Source: Caulobacter segnis (lineage in GTDB: Bacteria > Pseudomonadota > Alphaproteobacteria > Caulobacterales > Caulobacteraceae). Taken from it: a stretch of 64,000 bases of DNA. Made by a program: the position numbers and the translations under genes. The stretch lies in assembly GCF_019931575.1 (NCBI RefSeq), contig NZ_CP082923.1:3844001-3908000 (forward strand). Reading direction: 5' to 3'. The first letter of the stretch is position 1. The number at the start of each line of letters is the position of its first letter. Below the pieces are notes generated by a model that did not search any database, had not been told where the DNA came from, and saw only the letters and a program-made list of their open reading frames with translations. Of the stretch, positions 9,320 to 18,177 are shown piece by piece.

Positions 9320-10039
9320 ATGAGCTCGTCGATCACCCCGCTTTCTCCCGGCGCGATCATGCTGCCCGCGCGGCCCGAGCCGCTGCCGGTGGATCCCAAG
9401 ACCACGGCGGTGATCGTCATCGACATGCAGAACGCCTACGCCTCGCCGGGCGGCTATCTGGACCTGGCCGGCTTCGACATCTCGGGCGCGGCGGGCGTGA
9501 TCCAGCAGATCAAGGGCGTGCTGGAGGTGGCCCGCGGCGCGGGCATGCAGGTGATCTATTTCCAGAACGGCTGGGACGACCAGTACGTGGAAGCCGGCGG
9601 TCCCGGCTCGCCCAACTGGTGGAAGTCCAACGCCCTGAAGACCATGCGCGCCCGGCCCGAGCTGCAGGGCAAGCTGCTGGCGCGCGGCCAGTGGGACTAC
9701 GAACTGGTCGATGAGCTCAAGCCGCAGCCCGGCGACATCCAGCTGCACAAGACCCGCTACAGCGGCTTCTTCAACAGCCAGCTGGACAGCGTTTTGCGCG
9801 CGCGCGGCATCCGCCACCTCGTCTTCGTCGGCATCGCCACCAATGTCTGCGTGGAGTCGACCCTGCGGGACGGCTTCTTCCTCGAATATTTCGGGACCGT
9901 GCTGGAGGACGCCACCCACCAGGCCGGCCCCGACTTCGTCCAGAAGGCCGCCCTGTTCAACATCGAGACCTTCTTCGGCTGGGTCTCGACCACGGCCGAC
10001 TTCAAGGGGGCGTTCGGTCAACTGGCGCCGCGAACCTAG
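9320..10039 (+). CDS. rutB: Ureidoacrylate amidohydrolase RutB
   Basis: A 239-residue isochorismatase-fold (cysteine) hydrolase that splits ureidoacrylate/peroxyureidoacrylate to aminoacrylate in the Rut uracil pathway. Hallmarks are [17 protein letters not shown] (Asp of the triad) and the nucleophile Cys in [19 protein letters not shown] 9320 is preceded by AAGGA at a suitable distance. It is the first gene of rutB-C-D-A, 12 bp before rutC. Confidence 0.95.
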   Translation: MSSSITPLSPGAIMLPARPEPLPVDPKTTAVIVIDMQNAYASPGGYLDLAGFDISGAAGVIQQIKGVLEVARGAGMQVIYFQNGWDDQYVEAGGPGSPNWWKSNALKTMRARPELQGKLLARGQWDYELVDELKPQPGDIQLHKTRYSGFFNSQLDSVLRARGIRHLVFVGIATNVCVESTLRDGFFLEYFGTVLEDATHQAGPDFVQKAALFNIETFFGWVSTTADFKGAFGQLAPRT

Positions 10040-10051
10040 AGAGGAACCACC

Positions 10052-10441
10052 ATGCCCAAGACCGTCATCATCCCGCCCGGCACGGGCACGCCCATCGCGC
10101 CCTTCTCGCCCGGCACGCTGGCCGACGGCGTGGTCTATGTCTCGGGCACCCTGGCCTTCGACAAGGACAACAACGTCGCCTTCCCCGACGACGCCGAGGC
10201 CCAGACCCGCCAGGTGCTGGAGACCATCAAGTCGGTCATCGAGACCGCTGGCGGGACCATGGATGACGTGACCATGAACCACATCTTCCTGACCGACTGG
10301 AGCAACTACCAGACGATCAACAAGGTCTATGCCGAGTACTTCCCCGGCGACAAGCCGGCCCGCTACTGCATCCAGTGCGGCCTGGTGAAGCCCGGCTTCG
10401 TGGTCGAGATCGCGTCCGTGGCGCACATCGGGAAGCGCTGA
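10052..10441 (+). CDS. rutC: 3-aminoacrylate deaminase RutC (RidA family)
   Basis: A 129-residue RidA/YjgF-family enzyme. Visible are the N-terminal [20 protein letters not shown], the central [19 protein letters not shown] and the C-terminal [17 protein letters not shown]. In Rut it speeds deamination of aminoacrylate to malonic semialdehyde. A ribosome site (GAGAGGAACC) precedes the ATG. The gene is full length. Confidence 0.95.
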   Translation: MPKTVIIPPGTGTPIAPFSPGTLADGVVYVSGTLAFDKDNNVAFPDDAEAQTRQVLETIKSVIETAGGTMDDVTMNHIFLTDWSNYQTINKVYAEYFPGDKPARYCIQCGLVKPGFVVEIASVAHIGKR

Positions 10442-10462
10442 GGCGATGGCCAATCCCTCCCT

Positions 10463-10569
10463 CGCTCATCCCCGCGAAAGCGGGGACCCAAGCGGCCTTT
10501 CGGGGCGTGACGCGGCCGAGCTGAAATCCGCTGCCTCGGCTTGGGTCCCCGCCTTCGCGGGGATGAGCG
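10463..10569. repeat. Second palindromic repeat family, copy P1
   Basis: Inverted arms of about 30 bp (left CGCTCATCCCCGCGAAAGCG..., right its near-exact complement) around an unrelated centre. It lies between rutC and rutD and overlaps the spurious upstream extension of rutD. Each arm itself contains a CCCCGC-GAAA-GCGGGG hairpin. Confidence 0.9.
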
Positions 10570-10585
10570 GATTGGGGGTGGGGTC

Positions 10586-11389
10586 ATGAGTTCTGGCCTG
10601 GTCGACGGCCTCCACTACGAGCTGCACGGCGGCCCCGTCGCCGGGCGCGAGGTCGTGCTGCTGTCGTCGGGCCTGGGCGGCTCGGGCGCGTTCTGGGCCC
10701 CGCAGATGCAGGCCTTGCTGGAGCGCTGGCCGGTCGTGCTCTACGACCACCGGGGCACGGGCCGCAGCGTCCGCGAGCTGCCGCCCGGCCCCTACGGCGT
10801 CGCCGACATGGCCGCCGACATGGTCAAGGTCATGGACGCCCTGGGCCTGGCCAAGGCGCATGTCGTCGGCCACGCGGCCGGCGGCAACGCCGGCCTGCAG
10901 CTGGCCCTGGACGCCCCCGACCGCCTCGCCAAGCTGGTGGTGGTCAACGGCTGGTCCCGGCCCGATCCGCATATCAAGCGGTGCTTCGACACCCGCATCC
11001 ATCTGCTGAACGACACGGGCCCCGAAGCCTATGTCCACGCCCAGCCGATCTTCCTCTATCCGGCCGACTGGATATCGCGGAACCATGCCCGGCTGATGGC
11101 CGAGGAGGCCCACCACGTGGCTGGCTTCCCGCCGCGCGAGGTGATGCTGGCGCGGATCAACGCCCTGCTGGCCTTCGACATCGACGCGCGGCTGGACGAG
11201 ATCACCCACCGGGTGCTGATCAGCGCCAGCGCCGACGACATGCTGGTGCCGATGAGCTGCTCCCAGCGCCTGGCGGGCCGGCTGCCCAACGCCGACTTCC
11301 AGCAGGTCGCCTGGGGCGGCCACGGCTTCACCGTCACCGATCCCGAGACCTTCAACGAGGCGCTCGTGAACTTCCTACAAGGGGAATAA
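10586..11389 (+). CDS. rutD: Putative aminoacrylate hydrolase RutD (alpha/beta hydrolase)
   Basis: A 267-residue alpha/beta-hydrolase. The nucleophile elbow is [13 protein letters not shown], with Ala where canonical members have Ser. E. coli RutD likewise reads GHALG there, so this is a family trait. [10 protein letters not shown] (oxyanion/turn), VVNGWSRPD and the C-terminal [14 protein letters not shown] match RutD closely. ATG 10586 is used because the frame upstream is repeat P1. It ends 4 bp before rutA. Confidence 0.93.
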   Translation: MSSGLVDGLHYELHGGPVAGREVVLLSSGLGGSGAFWAPQMQALLERWPVVLYDHRGTGRSVRELPPGPYGVADMAADMVKVMDALGLAKAHVVGHAAGGNAGLQLALDAPDRLAKLVVVNGWSRPDPHIKRCFDTRIHLLNDTGPEAYVHAQPIFLYPADWISRNHARLMAEEAHHVAGFPPREVMLARINALLAFDIDARLDEITHRVLISASADDMLVPMSCSQRLAGRLPNADFQQVAWGGHGFTVTDPETFNEALVNFLQGE

Positions 11390-11393
11390 CAAC

Positions 11394-12455
11394 ATGCAGG
11401 TCGGCGTCTTCATCCCCATCGGCAACAACGGCTGGCTCATCTCCGAGACCTCGCCGCAGTACATGCCCAGCTTCGAGCTGAACAAGGAGATCACCCAGAA
11501 GGCCGAGAAGTACGGCTTCGACTTCGCGCTCTCGATGATCAAGCTGCGCGGGTTCGGCGGCAAGACGCAGTTCTGGGAGCACAATCTCGAGAGCTTCACC
11601 CTGATGGCGGGCCTGGCGGCCGTGACCAGCAAGATCAAGATCTTCGCCACCGTCGCCACCCTGACCATCCCGCCGGCCATCGTGGCGCGCATGGCCTCGA
11701 CCATCGACTCGATCGCCCCCGGCCGTTTCGGGGTGAACCTGGTCACCGGCTGGCAGAAGGCCGAGTACAGCCAGATGGGCCTCTGGCCCGGCGAAGAGCA
11801 CTACACCGACCGCTACAACTACCTGGCCGAATACACGACCGTGCTGAAGGACCTGCTGGAGACCGGCGTTTCGGACTTCAAGGGCAAGTACTTCACCATG
11901 GACGACTGCCGGGTCAGCCCCCACCCCAAGGAGACCAAGCTGATCTGCGCCGGCTCGTCCGACGAGGGCCTGGCCTTCACGGCCCAGTACGCCGACTACA
12001 GCTTCGCCCTGGGCAAGGGGACCAACACGCCGACCGCCTTCGCCGACGTCAACAAACGCCTGGAGGCCGCCGCCGCCAAGACCGGCCGCGACGTGCAGTC
12101 GTTCATCCTGTTCATGATCATCGCCGACGAGACCGACGAGAAGGCGATGGCCAAGTGGCAGAAATATCGTGACGGCGCGGACCAGGAGGCCCTGGCCTGG
12201 CTGACCCAGCAGGCCGCCCCCAACGCCAAGGCCGGCGCCACGACCAACACCACCCAGCTGGCCGCGCCGGAGTCGGCGGTGAACCTGAACATGGGCACCC
12301 TGGTGGGCAGCTACGAAAGCATCGCCCGCATGATGGACGAGATCGCCGAGGTGCCCGGCACCGCCGGCGTGCTGCTGACCTTCGACGACTTCGTGAAGGG
12401 GGTCGAGGATTTCGGCGAGAAGATCCAGCCGCTGATGAAGTCGCGCGCGAAGTAG
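11394..12455 (+). CDS. rutA: Pyrimidine monooxygenase RutA
   Basis: A 353-residue luciferase-like FMN monooxygenase that opens the uracil ring between N3 and C4. The protein is colinear with E. coli RutA throughout: [35 protein letters not shown] and [16 protein letters not shown] are diagnostic. It needs reduced FMN, normally supplied by RutF. No rutF, rutE or rutG follows here; the next feature is a repeat and a convergent FKBP gene. The reductase and transporter must be elsewhere or replaced. Confidence 0.97.
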   Translation: MQVGVFIPIGNNGWLISETSPQYMPSFELNKEITQKAEKYGFDFALSMIKLRGFGGKTQFWEHNLESFTLMAGLAAVTSKIKIFATVATLTIPPAIVARMASTIDSIAPGRFGVNLVTGWQKAEYSQMGLWPGEEHYTDRYNYLAEYTTVLKDLLETGVSDFKGKYFTMDDCRVSPHPKETKLICAGSSDEGLAFTAQYADYSFALGKGTNTPTAFADVNKRLEAAAAKTGRDVQSFILFMIIADETDEKAMAKWQKYRDGADQEALAWLTQQAAPNAKAGATTNTTQLAAPESAVNLNMGTLVGSYESIARMMDEIAEVPGTAGVLLTFDDFVKGVEDFGEKIQPLMKSRAK

Positions 12456-12466
12456 CGGCGACTTCT

Positions 12467-12605
12467 CTCCTCCCCCTCTGGGGAGGAGGACCGGCGAACG
12501 CCGGTGGAGGGGGCTTTGGGGCGCGGCCTATGCAGAACCGCTTCGCGGACCCCCTCCGTCTCGATGCGTATTCGCATCGATCCACCTCCCCCTAATGGGG
12601 AGGAG
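12467..12605 (-). repeat. Intergenic palindromic element, copy 4
   Basis: Reverse-orientation copy between the convergent rutA and FKBP genes. The stems are CCGGCG/CGCCGG and TCGATGCG/CGCATCGA. Confidence 0.9.
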
Positions 12606-12612
12606 AAACACC

Positions 12613-13116
12613 TCAATCCACCGCCAGCATGCCTTCTAGCTTCAGCCGAAACACCAGCACGCTGTCGGGCGGGATCTCGCCCATGTCGCGGGGGCCGTAG
12701 CCCAGCTCCGACGGGATGTAGAGGGTCCATTCGTCGCCGACATGCATCAGCGGCAGGGCCTGCAGCCAGCCTTCGATCAGGCCGTCGGCCGGCATGATCG
12801 CCGCCTTGCCGCGCGCGAAGCTCGAGTCGAACACCGCGCCGCTCAGCAGCTTGCCCTCGTAGTTGACCTTGACGATGTCGCCCAGCTTCGGCGACGGGCC
12901 AGTCTTCGGGCCCGAGGTGGTGATCTTGTACTGCAGGCCCGAGGGCAGGACGACGACGCCCGGGGCCTTGGCGTTCTTCTCCAGGAAGGCCTTGCCGGCC
13001 ACGGCGTTGGCGGACGGCCCGGCGTTCAGCTGCGGCGGCGCGGTCGGCGTGACCTGGGCGTTGGCCGCGCCGGCGGCGAGGAAGGCCGCGAGGGCGAGAG
13101 GAGCGAGAAGGCGCAT
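12613..13116 (-). CDS. Secreted FKBP-type peptidyl-prolyl isomerase
   Basis: A 167-residue exported FKBP. It has a signal peptide (LLAPLALAAFLAAGAANAQ), a short FKBP_N-like linker (GKAFLEKNAKAPGVVVLPSG) and an FKBP core with VKVNYEGKLLSGAVFDSS, VIEGW-type IEGWLQALPLMHVGDEW and IPSELGYGPRDMGEIPPDS. It probably folds periplasmic or outer-membrane proteins. ATG 13116 is preferred over the TTG one codon upstream. Confidence 0.92.
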   Translation of the reverse strand: MRLLAPLALAAFLAAGAANAQVTPTAPPQLNAGPSANAVAGKAFLEKNAKAPGVVVLPSGLQYKITTSGPKTGPSPKLGDIVKVNYEGKLLSGAVFDSSFARGKAAIMPADGLIEGWLQALPLMHVGDEWTLYIPSELGYGPRDMGEIPPDSVLVFRLKLEGMLAVD

Positions 13117-13215
13117 CAAGGGGTCTTTCGGGTTCGATTCCGGTGGCGGGCACCGTAGCGAGGGTTCAGCCGAAGATCGCGGCGAAAAGATGCTCCGCCG
13201 CGATGCGGTGGAGGA

Positions 13216-14574
13216 TCACTTCCCCAGATACCGCCCCGCGAACGCCAAGAAGTACGGCCAATTCGGCCCCGGCGTGTGGCCGCCCTCGTGTTGCCTGAAC
13301 GCCAGGTCGCCGGTCGCCAGCAGGGTCAGCGGGGCCGGATACGTCGTCGCCTCCAGGTCGCGCGCGCCCAGCAGCCGGTAGACCGGTCCCGCCGCCACGG
13401 TCGCCATGAACATGCCGCGCGGGTCGGTCCAGGCGTCGGCCTCGTCGTTGCCGACGCTGATGAACAGCGGCCGGGGCGCGACCAGGGCGATCAGTTCGTG
13501 GGCGTCGACCGGCAGGTCGTCGGCGGTCAGCGGGCCGGCGTATTTCAGGAACTCGCCGGACATCCAGTGGTGCTCGCCCTCGGCGGCAAGGTTCTCGACC
13601 TGCTCGCCGCGCTGGCGCCGGTGCAGCTTGGCGCCGCCCTCGCCCGACGAGGCGATCAGCCCCACGGCCAGGCGCGGCTCGTAGGCCATGGCCACCAGCG
13701 CCGCCTTGCCGTAGCGCGACAGGCCCTCGATCCCCACGCGCTGGGCGTCGATGGCCGGGTCGCTCTCGAAATAGTCGATGGCCCGGCTGGCGCCCCAGGC
13801 CCAGGCGCGCAGGGCGCCCCAGTCGTCGCTCTTGCGCGGATGGCCCCGGTTGGCGAGGCCGATGATCCCCTGGTTCAACCTGGCCGGATCGTCGGCCTGG
13901 ACGCTGGTCGGATCGAGGATCGCGTAGCCCCAGCCCTTGGCCAGGACCAGGTCGCGCCAGTCTTGGTAAGAGGGGCCCGGACCGGGCGGCGGCGGCCGGT
14001 TGCGGGCCCAGGGCGGACCGTCGGGGAAGCCCAGCTCCAGGATCAGCGGGACGCCCTTTTGACCTTCGGGCGTGACCACCAGCAGATCTAGCGACACCTT
14101 GATCGCCGGCGCGCGGCTATTGTCCGCCACGCCCGCTAGGCGCTTTTCGACCACGGGCACGCCGGCGCGGACGGTCTTGGTCTCCTTGACCACCGTCCAG
14201 GTGATCTTCGGCGCGTGCTTGGGGACGCGGCCATAGACCTCGCTGTCGAAGGCGGCGACCAGCTGCGGGCGGCGGGCCTTCCACCAGGCCTCGCCATTGG
14301 GGACCGGGCGGCCGTCCGGGAAGGCCAGCGGGTCGGGCAGCAGGCTGAACGGCCCAGCCTTGGCCTCGTCGTAGTTCACGGCGTTGGGCGCGGTCTTGTT
14401 GTAGCCGTCGACGCCGGGCCGCAGAGGCCTGGTGATGCCCAGCGCTTTCAGCATCCGGGCGTGCTCCGCCTGGCCCGCGGCGACATCGCGTTGGGGCGTC
14501 TGGGCGAAGGCCGGCGCCCCCGCCAGCAGGCCCGCCGCGCAGGCGATTTGCAGGATTGATCTTACAAGCATCAT
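13216..14574 (-). CDS. Glucuronoyl esterase (CE15)
   Basis: A 452-residue exported alpha/beta-hydrolase with a signal peptide ending GAPAFAQ. The nucleophile elbow GIEGLSRYGKAA (Ser286), the following SSGEGGAKLHRRQRGE block (Glu312 as candidate acid), HHWMSGEFLKYAG and DLPVDAHELIALVAPRPLF, and the catalytic His433 in EGGHTPGPNWPYF are the CE15 pattern. CE15 enzymes split the ester between lignin alcohols and the 4-O-methylglucuronate side chains of xylan. Clustering with GH67, GH10 and GH43 strongly supports this. Its start is 20 bp from the divergent GH35 start. Confidence 0.88.
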   Translation of the reverse strand: MMLVRSILQIACAAGLLAGAPAFAQTPQRDVAAGQAEHARMLKALGITRPLRPGVDGYNKTAPNAVNYDEAKAGPFSLLPDPLAFPDGRPVPNGEAWWKARRPQLVAAFDSEVYGRVPKHAPKITWTVVKETKTVRAGVPVVEKRLAGVADNSRAPAIKVSLDLLVVTPEGQKGVPLILELGFPDGPPWARNRPPPPGPGPSYQDWRDLVLAKGWGYAILDPTSVQADDPARLNQGIIGLANRGHPRKSDDWGALRAWAWGASRAIDYFESDPAIDAQRVGIEGLSRYGKAALVAMAYEPRLAVGLIASSGEGGAKLHRRQRGEQVENLAAEGEHHWMSGEFLKYAGPLTADDLPVDAHELIALVAPRPLFISVGNDEADAWTDPRGMFMATVAAGPVYRLLGARDLEATTYPAPLTLLATGDLAFRQHEGGHTPGPNWPYFLAFAGRYLGK

Positions 14575-14594
14575 GCCGTCATCTGACCTCTGCC

Positions 14595-16187
14595 ATGCGT
14601 AACACGATATCGCGCCTCAGCGCCGCTCTTTTGCTCGGCCTCGCCGCCGTTCCGGCCCACGCGGAGGAGCTTCCCCGCATCGCTCCCAAGGACGGCGTCC
14701 ACCGCCTGCTGGTCGACGGCAAGCCGTTCCTGATCCTGGGCGGCGAGTTGGGCAATTCCTCGAGTTCGGACCTTGCGGACCTGTCGAACCACTGGGCGGT
14801 GCTGAAGACCGCCAACCTCAACACCGTGCTGGCCCCGGTGACCTGGGAGCAGCTGGAGCCGGTCGAGGGCCGGTTCGACTTCACGGTGCTGGACGGCATG
14901 ATCCAGCAGGCGCGCGCCAACGACATGCGCCTGGTTTTGCTGTGGTTCGGGGCGTGGAAGAACAGCATGTCGACCTACGCCCCGGCCTGGGTGAAGCGCG
15001 ACCCGGTCCGCTTCCCCTATGCCCGCAAGGACGACGGCAAGGCGGTCGAGATCCTCAGTCCGTCCTACCCCGCCACCCGCGACGCCGACGCCAGGGCGTT
15101 CGCGGCGATGATGAGCCACCTGAAGGCGGTCGACGCGGAGAAGCGCACCGTCCTGATGATCCAGGTCGAGAACGAGATCGGCATGCTGCCTCAGGCGCGC
15201 GATCACACGAAAGCGGCCGAGGACGACTTCGCAAAGCCCGTGCCGGCGGCGGTGCTGAAGGCGACCGGCGCGAAGAAGCCAGAGAAACAGACTGGGACCT
15301 GGGAGCAGGTGTTCGGCGCCTCGGCGGCGACCGACGAGCTGTGGCAGGCCTGGACCTTCGGCCGCTATGTCGAGGCGGTGACGGCGGCCGGCAAGAAGGC
15401 CTATCCGCTGCCGATGTACGTCAACGCAGCCCTGCCCCGCCCCGACACCGTTCCGGGCGGCTATCCCAGCGCCGGGCCGCTGCCGCACCTGATCGACCTG
15501 TGGCGCGCGGCGGCGCCGTCCTTGGACATGCTGAGCCCCGACATCTACTTCGCCGACTTCGTGAAATGGATGCCGCCCTACGACCGGCCCGACCAGCCGC
15601 TGTTCATCCCCGAGGCCGACCAGGCCGGCAAGACGCCCGCCCCGGCCAACGCCTTCTGGGCGATCGGCGAGCACGACGCGATCGGCTTCTCGCCCTTCTC
15701 GATCGAGCACCTGCCGGAGGGCGGGGTGAAGACCCTGGGCGCGGCCTACAAGCTGCTGGACCAGCTGACGCCGCTGATCACCACCCACGACGGCGGCAAG
15801 ACCATGCGCGGCTTCCGCGCGCCGGTCGCCTATGACGGGACCGTGGACCTGACCCCGCGCAAGGCCAGCTTCGGCCCGTGGGACGTCACCGTGACCGTGG
15901 TCGATCCGTGGACGCCCAAGGACCAACAAGACTACGCCGCGCATGGCGGGCTGATGATCCAGACCGGACCGGACGAATTCATCGTGGCGGGACGCGGCGT
16001 CACCCTCACCTTCGCGACCGAAGGCGCCAGCGTCGGGCTGGAGAGCGTGCGCGAGCTGCGGTTCGAAGGCGGCCAGTGGGTCGACGGCCGCTGGCTGAAC
16101 GGCGACCAGACCCACCAGGGCCGGCACGTGCGCCTGCCGCCGACCGAGTTCGGGGTCCAGCGGGTGAGGCTGTATCGGTATAGGTGA
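14595..16187 (+). CDS. Secreted GH35-type glycoside hydrolase with DUF5597 C-terminal domain
   Basis: A 530-residue protein with a signal peptide ending VPAHAEE. The TIM-barrel part shows GH35 traits: KPFLILGGELGNSSSS, APVTWEQLEPVEGRFDF, and the acid/base Glu in MIQVENEIGML; the nucleophile candidate is the Glu in PLFIPEADQ. The C-terminal third (FGPWDVTVTVVDPW ... DEFIVAGRGVTLTF) matches DUF5597. Family members are beta-galactosidases, one known class trimming xyloglucan side chains. Here it may remove galactose from xylan or xyloglucan oligosaccharides. ATG 14595 gives the signal peptide. Confidence 0.8.
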   Translation: MRNTISRLSAALLLGLAAVPAHAEELPRIAPKDGVHRLLVDGKPFLILGGELGNSSSSDLADLSNHWAVLKTANLNTVLAPVTWEQLEPVEGRFDFTVLDGMIQQARANDMRLVLLWFGAWKNSMSTYAPAWVKRDPVRFPYARKDDGKAVEILSPSYPATRDADARAFAAMMSHLKAVDAEKRTVLMIQVENEIGMLPQARDHTKAAEDDFAKPVPAAVLKATGAKKPEKQTGTWEQVFGASAATDELWQAWTFGRYVEAVTAAGKKAYPLPMYVNAALPRPDTVPGGYPSAGPLPHLIDLWRAAAPSLDMLSPDIYFADFVKWMPPYDRPDQPLFIPEADQAGKTPAPANAFWAIGEHDAIGFSPFSIEHLPEGGVKTLGAAYKLLDQLTPLITTHDGGKTMRGFRAPVAYDGTVDLTPRKASFGPWDVTVTVVDPWTPKDQQDYAAHGGLMIQTGPDEFIVAGRGVTLTFATEGASVGLESVRELRFEGGQWVDGRWLNGDQTHQGRHVRLPPTEFGVQRVRLYRYR

Positions 16188-16197
16188 CGGCCCCCCT

Positions 16198-16337
16198 CTC
16201 CTCCCCCTCTGGGGGAGGGGGACCGCCGAACGGCGGTGGAGGGGGCCTTGGGGCGCGGCCTCTTCAGCACCGCTTCGCGGACCCCCACCGTCTCGCCGCG
16301 TATCCGCGGCGATCCACCTCCCCCTAATGGGGAGGAG
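16198..16337 (-). repeat. Intergenic palindromic element, copy 5
   Basis: Reverse-orientation copy between convergent GH35 and GH43 genes. Both stems differ from copies 1-4 by compensatory changes: CCGCCG/CGGCGG and TCGCCGCG/CGCGGCGA. Confidence 0.9.
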
Positions 16338-16346
16338 GGATGAGGC

Positions 16347-18044
16347 TCAGTCCTCCGCCCCATGCGCATAGACCCCCAGCATCGTTCCCACGAACCCGCC
16401 GGCCACCTTGGTGCTCAGGGTGGTCCCGTCGGCGTCGGCTTTCAGCGTCTCCCACGTTCCCGGCGCGGTCCCGTAGGCGAAGTCCAGCGCCCCGCCGCGC
16501 ACGCTGATCTTCAGGTTCAGCCCTTGGCTCTTTTCGAGGGAAACAGCCTTTTCCGCCACCACCACGCCGTCCACGGCGTCCTTGTCCCCGGCCCGCTTCT
16601 CGACCCGCACCAGGGTCTTGCCGCCGTCGCGGACCAGGCCGACGAACCAATAGAAGGCGTCGTTCTGCACGGCCACCAGCCCGGCCTTGTCGCCGTCGGC
16701 CCGGGGCTCGAAGCGGACCGTCGTGGAGACCGTGGCGTTCATGTGCTGCTGGCGGCGCGCCCAGATCGAGGGCTGGTCGTTGCCGCCGATGCGGTCCTTG
16801 CGGGCCTCCAGGCTGAGGATGCCGCCCTTCACGCTCCACCAGCGCGAGGTCGGGATGCGCATGGTCATCCAGCTCTTGGGCAGCTCGGGTCCGGCGAAGG
16901 TCTCGGCGACGCGGAACGGGCCGGCGCTGGGCGGCGCCTTCGCTCCTTCCTTGCTTGGGGGCGGCAGCTTCGGCGCGGTCTTCACATAGGGGATGGTCTG
17001 GCCGTTGGGCAGAATGATCGGCCAGCCGTCCTTCCATTCGACCGGCAGCAGGAAGGTCTCGCGGCCGGTGTTGTACAGGTCGTCGCCATAGGGCCGCACG
17101 GCCAGGAAGGTCGCCCACCACTGGCCGTCGGGCGTGTCGACCAGGTCGGCGTGGCCGGCCGAGGTGATCGGCAGGGGCCGGTCCCTGGGCAGGCCGCGCT
17201 GGGTCAGGATCGGATTGTCCTTGTACGGAACATAGGGGCCGGTCACCGACTTGCCGCGCAGCACGACCTGGCTGTGGCCCTCGGCCGTGCCGCCCTCGGC
17301 GGCGATCAGATAGTACCAGCCGTCCTTCTTCAGGATGTGCGGCCCCTCGGGCCAGATCGGCTTGGCGGCGGGGTTCACGCCCTTGTCCAGCAGCACCGAG
17401 CGCGGCCCGATCGTCTTGCGGGCCTTGGGGTCGTACTCCTGGATCCAGATGGCGCGGTGACCCGAATATTCGGCCGGCCCCGGCGGGTTGTCGTTGTTGA
17501 CGATCCAGGCGCGGCCGCCACCGTCCCCGCCCTCGTCGAAGAACAGCGAGGCGTCGATGCCGCCCACCTCCGGCAGCCACACCGGATCCGACCATGGCCC
17601 CTTCGGATCCTTGGCGGTGATCAGGAAGTTGCCGCCGCAGTCGACGCAGGTGTTGAGGATGTAGAACAGCCCGTCGTGATGGGTGATGGCCGGGGCGAAC
17701 ACCGCCCGCGACAGGCCCAGCCGCTTGAAATCCAGCATGCCCGGCCGGTCCAGGGCGTTGCCGACCTGCTCCCAGTGGACGAGGTCGGTCGAGTGGAACA
17801 CCGGCAAGCCCGGGAACCAGGCGAAGGTCGAGTTGACCAGGTAGAAGTCCTTGCCGACCCGCACGACGCTGGGGTCGGGGTGGAAGCCCTGCAGGATCGG
17901 GTTGCGATACTGGCCGGGCGCGGCGCGGACGGCGTCCGAGGGGTCAGAGCCGCTGTAGACGAAGTTGGAGAACTGGGCGGTGTTCGGGGCGGCATTCGCG
18001 GCGGTGGAAGCCAGCAAGGCCAGGGCCAGGATCGATCTCTTCAT
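16347..18044 (-). CDS. Exported GH43 beta-xylosidase/arabinofuranosidase
   Basis: A 565-residue enzyme with a signal peptide (MKRSILALALLASTAANAAP). The five-bladed propeller residues are clear: Asp57 in FHPDPSVVR (base), Asp164 in GGIDASLFF (pKa modulator) and Glu233 in IWPEGPHILKK (acid). The last ~200 residues form the beta-sandwich typical of the GH43_12-like group (SWMTMRIPTSRWWSVKGG ... FEPRADGDKAGLVAVQND). Start ATG 18044 is chosen over 18050 because AAGGGG lies six bases before it. It should release xylose or arabinose from xylo-oligosaccharides in the periplasm. Confidence 0.9.
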   Translation of the reverse strand: MKRSILALALLASTAANAAPNTAQFSNFVYSGSDPSDAVRAAPGQYRNPILQGFHPDPSVVRVGKDFYLVNSTFAWFPGLPVFHSTDLVHWEQVGNALDRPGMLDFKRLGLSRAVFAPAITHHDGLFYILNTCVDCGGNFLITAKDPKGPWSDPVWLPEVGGIDASLFFDEGGDGGGRAWIVNNDNPPGPAEYSGHRAIWIQEYDPKARKTIGPRSVLLDKGVNPAAKPIWPEGPHILKKDGWYYLIAAEGGTAEGHSQVVLRGKSVTGPYVPYKDNPILTQRGLPRDRPLPITSAGHADLVDTPDGQWWATFLAVRPYGDDLYNTGRETFLLPVEWKDGWPIILPNGQTIPYVKTAPKLPPPSKEGAKAPPSAGPFRVAETFAGPELPKSWMTMRIPTSRWWSVKGGILSLEARKDRIGGNDQPSIWARRQQHMNATVSTTVRFEPRADGDKAGLVAVQNDAFYWFVGLVRDGGKTLVRVEKRAGDKDAVDGVVVAEKAVSLEKSQGLNLKISVRGGALDFAYGTAPGTWETLKADADGTTLSTKVAGGFVGTMLGVYAHGAED

Positions 18045-18059
18045 ACGCATCCCCTTTTA

Positions 18060-18163
18060 CCGCTCATCCCCGCGAAAGCGGGGACCCAAGCCGAGCTTGT
18101 GACTTCGCGCCGCGCTCCAATCCGCGACACCGCTTGGGTCCCCGCTTTCGCGGGGATGAGCGG
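18060..18163. repeat. Second palindromic repeat family, copy P2
   Basis: Nearly the same arms as P1 (CGCTCATCCCCGCGAAAGCG... and complement), between GH43 and GH10 on the same strand. Confidence 0.9.
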
Positions 18164-18177
18164 TGTTTTGTGTCGCG

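Noticed and set aside
13128..13150. tRNA T-loop-like GGGTTCGATTCC
   Set aside because: Flanking bases do not form a 5-bp T-stem, no acceptor or anticodon arms fit, and the segment overlaps the FKBP gene's upstream region.
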